Source of the DNA: Pigoraptor vietnamica
Lineage: Eukaryota > Opisthokonta > Filasterea
Assembly: GCA_943704525.1 (NCBI GenBank)
Contig: CALSCQ010000369.1
Coordinates: forward strand, 1-55,649
Direction: 5' to 3'
DNA: 55,649 bases
This document shows positions 44,520 to 55,649 of the stretch, piece by piece. Under the pieces are notes generated by a model, which did no database searches, was not told the origin of the DNA, and was given only the letters and a program-made list of their open reading frames with translations. Numbering within the stretch: position 1 is the first letter of the stretch; every line of letters starts with the position of its first letter. Made by a program: the position numbers and the translations under genes.

Positions 44520-44614
44520 CAGAGGTGCTTAAGGATAACAGAGCGGTGCTTTAAAGCATTGAATTTATGCAAGCACGCTAAAACGCAAGGCAAAACGAGG
44601 AAAGAGACAGTGCT

Positions 44615-45202
44615 TCAGCTGAAGCTGGCGCCGCAGTTGTTGCAGCGCTTCTTCGTCATGGCAAGGCAGCAGAGAATGCCGAGGGGGAAGAAGATGATGG
44701 CGAGCGCAACACCTGCAGTAGTGCACGGAACCAAAAAGTCAGTATCCGCACGGCAAGGCAACAATGAGTACGTCCCACCAAGGAACAAACATTGCCCTCA
44801 GCGCACTTGCACTCGTGATCCCACTGTACACCCACCGCAGCATGTGTAGTCGTCGACCATGACGCCGACCTTGCAGACCGGGCAGCCGCCAGAGACCACC
44901 ACCACGGGGGGCGCGGCAGACTGCGTGGTGACGACCGTCGTGTTGCTGCTGTACGACTGCTGCGGGGGGTAGCCCTGCGGCGGGTAGGCCTGCTGCTGCG
45001 GCGGGTACCCCTGCGGCGGATACCCCTGCTGGTAGCCGCCCTGGTAGCCCCCGTCCGCGGGATAGCCCTGCTGCGGGGGGTACGCGTACGCAGCTTGCCC
45101 CTGGCCGCCGACGGGCTGCTGCGCGGGCGGGTACCCGGCAAGGCCCGGCGTGTACGGCGGCGCGGGACCCGAGGGGGCGCTGGTGAGCGGCTTGTCGGAC
45201 AT
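44615..45202 (-). CDS. BRI3: Brain protein I3 (BRI3)-like membrane protein
   Basis: Two exons, 45202-44836 and 44712-44615, giving 154 aa. The N-terminal two thirds is Pro/Gln/Tyr/Gly-rich with [10 protein letters not shown]-type repeats, likely disordered and a possible ligand for WW or EF-hand partners. The C-terminal module is [17 protein letters not shown], a hydrophobic hairpin [17 protein letters not shown], then [11 protein letters not shown]. It matches human BRI3 closely, where two CxxC halves flank a membrane segment, as in LITAF-type zinc domains. BRI3 localises to endosomes/lysosomes; its biochemical role is unclear. Confidence 0.88.
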
Positions 45203-45512
45203 GGTGCTGGGAAGAGGTACTCTGGGGTAGAATGGGAGTGGTGATGTGCTTTTCGTTGCGCTGCGGTTTCGATGCCAGTTCGCTTTTCGCTCGTGGGCCC
45301 GTGTGTCACGAGGCTAATTCTGGGGCGTAATAATTACGGTGCTTCAGCTCTCCCGGATGAATTAATTAACTTAATCCGGGGTGGCGTTGTTACAACGGGT
45401 CAGAGCGGAGCGAGTCCCACCCTCCGACAGACGCTGTGTTTTTTTTTTTTTTTTTTTGGCCTTTTTCTCCTTCTCAACAATCAACAGCCGAGTGTGTTGA
45501 GCAACCAAGAGA
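45203..45512. promoter_or_regulatory. Divergent intergenic region BRI3 / alpha-beta hydrolase
   Basis: 310 bp between start codons, with a run of about 19 T at 45439-45457 and an AATTAATTAACTTAAT AT-rich patch at 45360-45376. No CACGTG or CRE seen. Confidence 0.45.
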
Positions 45513-46607
45513 ATGCTTTCGCGTGCAGCAGCTCGCCCACTGGTAGATGCTCTCGGTGCCACCGCTGCGCGCATGACGACGGCGGCGGGCGAACACCGGG
45601 GCGAACACCGGCACCATGCGGCCATGCACAGCCCAGAGCATGCGCACAGCGCGACAATTTGCACCGCCGACGGGTACATGTGAGTAGAACCGAAGCGTGC
45701 TTTCGTGCGAACCGCGATTCACACCGGCCACTGATGCAGACTGAGTGCGCGGGTGTTTCGCGCGCCCGCGGGCGTCCAGCCTCGCGGGGTCGTCGTGATC
45801 AACTCGGCCACGGCCGTGGCGCAAAAGTACTACGCCCCCTTCGCGGCGCACCTTGCCGGTGCGGGCTTTGAAACGGTCACCTACGATTACCGCGGAATTG
45901 GCGGGTCCGCGCCCTCTCCGGACAATAACGGCGGCCGCTTGTCCCCGCGCCGGTTTGCCGGCAGCATGCGGGACTGGGCGTACCTCGACTATCCCGCTGT
46001 GATGCACCACGTCGACGCGGAGCAGCGCTGGCGTGGTCTGCCGCTGTTCGTTGTCGGCCACAGCTTTGGCGGGCAGGCCTTCGCGATCGCGGACTGCCCG
46101 GCTCGCGCCCGCGTTCGTGCCGCCGTGCTTGTCGCTTCGCAGATTGGCGACTACCGCACGTGGCCCATGCCCAGCCGCCTGCTGCGCATGTTCCAGTGGT
46201 ACGTGGTGCTGCCGCTGGCCGTTCACGTCGCAGGTCATGTGCCCGGGTGGGCCGGTCTCGGCGAAAACCTTCCCGGCCGCGTCGCCCTCGAGTGGGCGGG
46301 GTGGTGCAAGACACCCGGCTACGTGTTTGGGGCGCACCCGCAGACCGCGGCGGTGGCGGCGGCTTTTGCGGGGCCCGTGCTCAGCTACGAGGCGACCGAC
46401 GACCCGTTTGGCCCTCCCGACGCTGTGTCGGGACTCCTCTCCCGGCTGACGTCGGCGGCGGTCGAGCGCCGCGTGCTGCGCCCCTCGGACCACGGCCTCA
46501 AGGCGATTGGCCACTTTGAGTTTTTCCGCAAGCGCAGTGCGGACAAGTTTTGGGACGGCGTGGTGTCGTGGCTGTCTGCCCAGGCGGCGCCGCAAAGCAA
46601 GCTGTGA
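45513..46607 (+). CDS. Alpha/beta hydrolase, bacterial COG4757-like, probable mitochondrial presequence
   Basis: Two exons, 45513-45679 and 45740-46607, giving 344 aa. The nucleophile elbow is FVVGHSFGGQAF (GHSFG). An acidic residue in YEATDDPFGPPDA and the His in IGHFEFF are the likely triad partners. Other fold markers are GVVVINSATAVAQKYYAPFA and YDYRGIGGSAP. The layout matches bacterial predicted hydrolases of the COG4757/UCP037442 kind better than common eukaryotic serine hydrolases. The first exon (MLSRAAARPLVDALG) looks like a mitochondrial targeting peptide, followed by a His-rich segment. Substrate unknown. Convergent with RPN2 (39 bp between stops). Confidence 0.82.
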
Positions 46608-46646
46608 GCGCACAAGTGTGTATTGTTCGGACTGCCGCGCGAGGTC

Positions 46647-49600
46647 TCAGTCGGTCCACTCGAAGGGCTCAGGAGGCTCGGCCTCTTCCTCGTCAGCCTG
46701 CGCGGGCATGCCAACGGCATCGGCTGCGACGGGGATAAGTGTGAGGAACGCGCAGACGAGCACACGACGGGCGGCTGGGGCGCAGAAGCAGTGCGGCATA
46801 CCCTTCTTGAGATTGGTCGTCATTTCGACAAACTCTTCGGGCTCGTCGCGGTTGTTGTTGCGCACTATGACGATGCCACCGAGGCACTCGCCCTGCGCAA
46901 TCACGTGTCATAAAGACAGCCCCACGCACGTCCGCACACACTGTCTGCAACCCACCTTGTTGACCGGCACATATCGTTCGCTCGCAAAGCTCACAAACTT
47001 AAGCTGTTGCCGCACCACGCGAGCCGGATTCGCAAGGACCTCAAAGTCGGGCTCGACCTCCTTCTTCTTCTCCTCAACCGCCTGCACGCGTGCTAGTCAG
47101 CGACTGTTCACGCACGCCATACGCCAAATTGGCAAAAACCGCTGCTTCGTACCTTATCGACCTCCATAGGCTCCGGCCCGTCCTTCTTCTCCTCCTTCTT
47201 CTCTTCCTTCTTTTCGTCTTCCTTCTTCGTCGACTTTCGGCTACCGCGGTTTGTGAACGAGAGGACAGCGGGTGCCACCTACGAGGCATCGCAGTGAGCG
47301 CACGCACAAGCACAGTGCGCGCACTCAAACCGAGTCGCACCTTCTCCTTCGTCGCTTCCTTCGCCGCCTGGAGCAGCGGAGGGTACGCAAACTGCGAAGG
47401 CTTGGCGTCCGACCGGAACTCAACCTTGGGCATCTGTGAGTGGAGCGGTGTTGCGAGTTGAGTATGCAAGCACAATAAACCACGCGAGTTGTATGCGGCG
47501 CAATAACCACGCGAGTTGAGTATGCAGCACAATAACCACGCACAAGTGAGGCACGGCACAACACTGCACGCACCTTGAGGTCGCCGTTGAGGGCAATCAC
47601 GGCAGTCGGCGTGAAGGCGAGCGAGATAAAGTGCGTGAGGGGGAACCAATACCAAAACTGCGTGAACACGAGCAGGCCAACAACCGCCGGCAAGCTCGTG
47701 TGGCCCGTGCGCGACTGCAGCGAAATGGTCACGTTTCGGCCACCGGCGTCGATAATGCCCTGCGCGCAGGAACACGGGGAAGGCGTTGGCATCGCACGCC
47801 ACCGGCAAGTACACCTTGATCCAGTGCTTTTGATCCATGAACTGCACACCTAGCACAGCACGGCAAACGACACAACCCGCGCACCTGTCCAATAATCGCG
47901 CCAAAACGGGCCATCGAGTCCTCGTGCTTGTCCTTGAGCACCTTCTCGTACAGCCGCCGCACAGCACCCGCCTTCAGAGTCTGGGCGTCGTTCTGCATGT
48001 GACCGCGGGCAACGTCAGCACGTCGCCGCACACACGTGACAAACGAGCGCAGAAATGCAAGGGGACGCACCTGTTGAATGAGCACCATCCCCAACGCAAC
48101 GAGGGCGCCCTGCCGCACAAACGACACGGCGTCCGACGCCATCGGCTCAAGAATGGCAACAGCCTCCCTGAGACCCGTGCCGGCGCACGAAATGCCGAGG
48201 GCCATCGCCGCGCCGTAGCGCACGTGCGGGTTGTAGCTTTCCGAAAGGAGGGACACGACGGAGGGGCACTGCTCAGGCGTGCGGAAGAGCACAAACCCAA
48301 GCGATGTCACCGCCGCCCGCCGCACGTCGTCGCTAACGTCCGAAACGGCCACGTGGAGAAGCCGCCGAATGGCCGCATTGTTGCCCTGAATGGAGCACAA
48401 AATGTTAAAAACAAGAGCGGGTGTGCATGCAGGGCATGAAGGGCGCAGAAACGCACCGTTCCCGCGTACGCCATCGCGACCGAATACATTCCCGCGGCGC
48501 GCAAAATGGGGTCCTTGTCTGCGCTGAGGGCGTCGATCGTTGCGTCGGCGAGCTGCTCGCGGCCGTAGTTGATGAGCGCGATGCCCAGCGCAAGGCCCCG
48601 GATGATCTTCTCGTGCTGCGTCTCGTGCGCTGCAGGGGGCAATGCGGGTAAGTGAACAGCACGGGCAGCGAACAAAAGCACTCAATAAGTATGCAATTGG
48701 CGCCGATAGACTTCGGCCTACATCGAGACGGTGTCCATCGACTCGACTGCGTGCGAGTGAGGGGGGGAAGCGAGCACAGCAACCCACCATATGCAATCAT
48801 GTCCTCGACGGCAGTCGGGTGCTCAGTGCCAATCATCACGAGCCCCATCGCCAGGCCGCACGCCTCGCCCGCCACAGCAGAGTCCGAGAACAGCGTGCTC
48901 TTCAGCTCCTCGTAAATCTCGTCGGAGCCGCTCGCCATCGCCGCCACGCCCAGGCCGAGGCACGCGCCGTGCTGCACAATCTCCGTGCTCGCGTTGCGCA
49001 GCTGCGTCAAGAGGTACTTGCTCACCTCGTCGCCGTGGTTTGCGTGGATGAGACCAAGCGCGTACAGACCGCCGCCCTCGGCATACGGGCTGCCCGACGA
49101 TCCCGAGGGGTTTGGGAGGTACGGCCCGAGCACGTTCATGCCCTCCTTCACGTGACCCTGCCCACAAGATGAGGTTACCAAGCATGTACAGATGTAAACA
49201 GCCGCTACGGGCGTGCAGCACAAGGGAGACATGGGGCACCTTGTGGATGACGCCGAGGCTGGCCGTGGCGCTGAACTTGGCCCAGTTGATCGCGCGTCCG
49301 AGCCACTCGAGATTCTCGCGCAGGAACGTGTCGACGGTGGTGCCCGCGTGCATGAGCGCGTTCGCAATCACAATGGCGCTGTGCACGACCGACCCGCGCT
49401 GCTGCCACGACTGCGAGTGTGGCACAGGGCATCAGCGTAAAGCTCATACTTGCATGCATTAACCGCCAAAGGCATAATGCTAAACGCGTCCCACGCAGCC
49501 AAAGGACACCGTCCACGTCCAGACATCCACGTCCAGTTCGCCTGCACACACCTTGATGTTCTTGAGGATGGTGAGGTCCGTGTGGTTCTTGCTGTACAAG

Positions 49601-50855
49601 AACTCGAGGTGCAGCGCAATCGTCGTGTCTCCCGAGAGGATCTGCGGCAATTGACGACGGCTGTTAAGTTACTGCAACCACGGCAACGCCTCAGCTCATC
49701 GCTCTCACAACACCCACTTGCTGCAGCTTCGTGTTCCACTCTCCCACGCCGCGATCGACAGCCGTCTCGCCCTCTGCGCCCTTGCTGTCGGGCCCGCCGG
49801 GCAGCAGCCGCCGCATCTCGCGGAGGAACTTCTGGTTCGCAGACTCGTAAAGCTCAAACGCAATCTGGAGGGCCATCAGCGCCTGGTTGCCGTCCTCGCG
49901 CGTCAGCGAGCGCAGAATCTCCGCCACCGCCGCGGCATCGTCCAGGTGAATCAGGCACTGGCACACGTTGACATAGTCGGGCGTCGGGAGATTGAGGTAG
50001 AGGCGGACAAGCACGCGAAGCACGCTGTTGCGGAACACGCGGTGCTGCACGAGCGTCATCACGAGGCCAAAGCAGTACGAGAGCATCCCCGCCACGTCGT
50101 CCGAGGACGTAATCGCCCGCTCAAACACGTCGATGCGGTGCGTCTCGAGCGCAATGCCAACCGCCTGCTTGTGCGAGCCCGTCTGGAGGCAGCGCTCAAA
50201 CATCCTGTCCACAATCGACGTCAGCCGCGGGTCAATCTCCTTCGGGGCCGTCTCCGCATCCGTCATAACAACGTCGCCGTCGCTCGTCTGCTGCTGCTGC
50301 TGCGTGGACGGCGTGGCCGTGCGAAGGCTAATGTACCGGTCGATGCACTTGGCAATGAGCGTGTCGACGAACTCGGACCGCCGCGACACGTCAAAGTGAT
50401 CGCCCGCAGCGAGAGCGAAGGCGAGTGCGTCATCAAACTCGCCGAGGTGGTAGTACACCTTGGAAGCCACAAGAGCGGCAAGCTGCGAACGCGCGCCATT
50501 GTCAGTCTTTCGCCGCACTTTAACGGCAAACCAACGCACATCATGCGCTGCGCCCCCAATATTAGCGGAGGACAACGACGCACCTGCCGCTGAGCAAACT
50601 TCTCGTTCTCGCAGAGCTCCTCGATGCGCCCCACGGCCTCGGAGATCTCCGCCCAGAACGTGTCCGCCATGCCGTTCAGGCGCTCCAGCGCAAACACCTT
50701 GAGCGCATCCTCGGGCTCGTCGAGCAGGGCAAGAATGCCCGCTGGAGCGCAGATTGCGTTGAGAACGCGTTAGTCATCACACATCCTGAAACTCAAAGGT
50801 ACATCAGCGTCTGCGTCTGCGTCAGTGACTCACCAGCAGACGTCAGGCCGACCAT
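46647..50855 (-). CDS. PSMD1: 26S proteasome regulatory subunit RPN2/PSMD1
   Basis: Fifteen exons: 50855-50834, 50741-50584, 50482-49718, 49641-49552, 49410-49240, 49157-48788, 48629-48457, 48385-48071, 47992-47885, 47759-47574, 47433-47341, 47278-47153, 47081-46956, 46892-46802, 46723-46647. They give 956 aa; human PSMD1 is 953. An N-terminal helical rod starts as in human ([15 protein letters not shown]). The PC-repeat toroid is highly conserved ([77 protein letters not shown]), then [18 protein letters not shown] Lys/Glu-rich linker leads to the C-terminal tail [10 protein letters not shown], matching the RPN13-docking peptide of human RPN2. RPN2 is a scaffold of the 19S base. Confidence 0.97.
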
Positions 50856-51475
50856 GGTGCTGATTTGCGGCGAGCCGCAGTCAGATTATGCCACAGTCAC
50901 AGCCGAGATTGGGTCGCGCGGCCCTGCGAGCACACTCTCCACCAAATAGATCGCGAAAACTCACAGAGAAAGACGCAGGAAACTGAGGCACTTTGCAGAT
51001 TGGTGTTTCCGGGTGAGTCAGCTGGGAACAAATGTTCAAACGGCAACGGAAGGAGGGGTAACTCACTCGGCGAGTTAAATTGCGAAATGCTCAAATTCTG
51101 TTGCATTTCTTGACATCGCCTAATTCAAAGTCCCTGGAAAGATTTTTCTTTCATCACGTGACACATATCCGATCGTAAAATTGTTTACGGAGATCGGAAC
51201 ATTGCGACCAATCACGTGTTGGCACATGGCACCTCTCCGTCGCATGTGTGTGTGCGCGCGGGCCGTGCGCAGCCACTTGCAGCACAAACAGAGCTGGCTC
51301 TGAGTTCTAAAGCACCGGGAATGGCCATTCGCCCTGTATTTGACGTCAATAGTGCGTGGTCGGAGGCTGTAATTGCGTCGGAATCGGAGATTTGACGAGG
51401 TGCGGACTGCTCCACTTCGTTTGCCTGGAGCTGCAGAAACTGGTACTCACCGCTCAACGTGTTGTGTGGCGCAGA
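50856..51475. promoter_or_regulatory. Divergent promoter region RPN2/HSP60: two CACGTG boxes and a perfect CRE
   Basis: 620 bp between start codons. CACGTG cores lie at 51155-51160 (ATCACGTGAC) and 51213-51218 (ATCACGTGTT), and the palindrome TGACGTCA at 51341-51348. A GAAAGATTTTTCTTTC inverted repeat (51138-51153) could be a loose heat-shock-like element but lacks clean nGAAn/nTTCn spacing. No gene is supported inside. Confidence 0.55.
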
Positions 51476-54562
<3,087 letters not shown>

Positions 54563-55000
54563 GCCTGGCTCTGTCCCTCCTTCCACTTGCACAACCCTGT
54601 CACCAGCGCCACTTGCTCCGCGCCCTGGAGGCCGGTCAATACAATTGCGAAGTGCACCACGTCCCGGTGTCCCAATGTCATGCTGTGCAACAGGGGTCGA
54701 TGTCGCAAGGAACTGTTTGCACGTCGGCTAAATTAGAGTGGGAAAAAAAAAAAGAAAAAAAAAAAAAAAAAGAAAAAAAAAAAGAAATCACGTGCTGTCA
54801 CGTGCCTCACGCTTGTGTCCGTCAACAAAAACAGCCCAACCCATTGTTCCGCTGCTCCAATGCGCTGTGTGGCTGCGCATCCCTGTAAAGTGCTTGCGAA
54901 GTCAGAGCCCTCTGAGTCTCTCGCCAACTTGGTCGCTGGCTTCCCGCACTCGCACGCACTCAAACACACACACACATACACACACAACACACATCTCACC
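54563..55000. other. Intergenic region with A-rich tract and twin CACGTG
   Basis: Between HSP60 and the peroxiredoxin-like gene. An A-rich tract with sparse G occupies 54744-54786; two CACGTG cores follow at once (54789-54794 and 54799-54804). A short CACACA tract (54963-54988) precedes the next ATG. Presumed promoter of the downstream gene; no coding signature. Confidence 0.5.
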
Positions 55001-55424
55001 ATGGCCACCGCCGACACCGACTCGCGCCCGCGCACGTCCTCCGCGCCGACCGACATGCGCGAGCGCACGGCGTCCTGCGAGTCGCGCGGCAGGACGGCCT
55101 CCGGGACGGACACGCGCGGCCCTTCCGAAGTGCGTCCGCTCACCGTGTCCAGTCCGTCAGGCGAGACAGTGCGCCTCACTTCCCTCTGGCACGACCGCGT
55201 CGCCGTCGTCTGCTTCCTTCGGCACCTTGGCTGCCGCTTCTGTCGCCAACAGGTGCGTGCGCACGTGTGTTTCCGCGCAGTCAGATCGCCTGCGTCACGA
55301 AATATAGCATGGCGCTGTGTGTTAGACAATGAACGAGCAAACTGTTGCTGGCGCTTTTCTCATGTGTGTGTGCTGTGTGTGTGTGCGTGTGTGTGTGTGT
55401 GTCTGTGTGTGTGCGCGTGTGTGC

Positions 55425-55502
<78 letters not shown>

Positions 55503-55519
55503 GTGCGTGTGTGTGTGTG

Positions 55520-55581
<62 letters not shown>

Positions 55582-55607
55582 CGTGTGTGCGTGTGTGTGT
55601 GCGTGTG

Positions 55608-55649
<42 letters not shown>
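55001..55649 (+). CDS. Peroxiredoxin-like AhpC/TSA_2 (PRXL2-type) protein, first exon only
   Basis: Exon 1 is 55001-55252 (84 codons) with a GTGCGT donor at 55253; the rest of the window is its intron. The N-terminal 50 residues are Ser/Thr/Arg-rich and probably disordered (MATADTDSRPRTSSAP). The thioredoxin fold then begins with VRLTSLWHDRVAVVCFLRHL and a GCRFC CxxC motif directly before the splice site. FLRH.GC.FCR is typical of the AhpC-TSA_2 / PRXL2 group of redox proteins. The C-terminal half lies beyond the window, so orthology is not settled. Confidence 0.7.
55360..55649. repeat. Very long GT-rich microsatellite at window edge
   Basis: About 290 bp of almost pure GT with scattered GC substitutions, within the first intron of the peroxiredoxin-like gene and reaching the last base. 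Its length probably stopped the assembly or the window here. Confidence 0.95.

Noticed and set aside
51138-51153. Heat-shock element in the HSP60 promoter
   Set aside because: GAAAGATTTTTCTTTC is an inverted repeat but lacks three properly spaced nGAAn units, so I note it only as weak.

Overview
The window is nuclear DNA of a GC-rich, intron-rich, free-living unikont protist (Amorphea: an amoebozoan, apusomonad or unicellular holozoan). The species cannot be fixed from the sequence alone. The lineage call rests on gene content: a full-length TEAD factor with its co-activator-binding domain, an ARID2/RSC9 chromatin subunit, a USP6NL-type TBC protein, a myeloid leukemia factor (MLF), XRCC2, and a receptor guanylate cyclase of animal-like intracellular layout. 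I count 22 complete or nearly complete protein genes plus one gene cut by the right edge, at about 2.4 kb per gene. I traced about 134 introns, mostly 60-130 bp, and phases agree across nearly every junction. No RNA genes, mobile elements or CRISPR arrays were recognised.

Layout, left to right. 1-14.5 kb (minus strand): a receptor guanylate cyclase cut at its 3' end, an intronless giant CD36/LIMP-2 scavenger receptor, and a 1538-aa FHA/coiled-coil protein. 14.6-24.4 kb: an orphan four-TM protein, peroxisomal acyl-CoA oxidase, MLF, PUS10 pseudouridine synthase, a WD40/DUF2415 protein and RTF2. 24.4-25.9 kb: the one long gene-free stretch, AT-rich and then packed with CA/GT/GA repeats. 25.9-36.9 kb: ARID2/RSC9, MON1, a USP6NL-like RabGAP, TEAD, an S4-domain mitochondrial protein (MTRES1-like) and V-ATPase subunit E. 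37-46.6 kb: an HDHD2-like phosphatase, Tudor-SN (25 exons), XRCC2, BRI3 and an alpha/beta hydrolase. 46.6-55.6 kb: proteasome RPN2/PSMD1, mitochondrial HSP60, and the first exon of a peroxiredoxin-like gene running into a huge GT repeat at the edge.

Organisation. Genes largely alternate in divergent and convergent pairs. All seven convergent pairs have stop codons within 100 bp of each other (3 bp in one case). The eight divergent pairs share 177-620 bp intergenic regions, several carrying CACGTG boxes or a perfect TGACGTCA. Donor sites are mostly GTG(C/G/A)GT, and two introns appear to be GC-AG.

Themes. Several genes serve the endolysosomal system (LIMP-2-like receptor, MON1, RabGAP, V-ATPase E, BRI3) and several proteostasis (RPN2, HSP60). 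This is ordinary euchromatic housekeeping content, not an operon. The most novel-looking items are the receptor guanylate cyclase, whose ectodomain is a catalytically degenerate 5'-nucleotidase, and the FHA protein, whose exons each begin with the same short motif.
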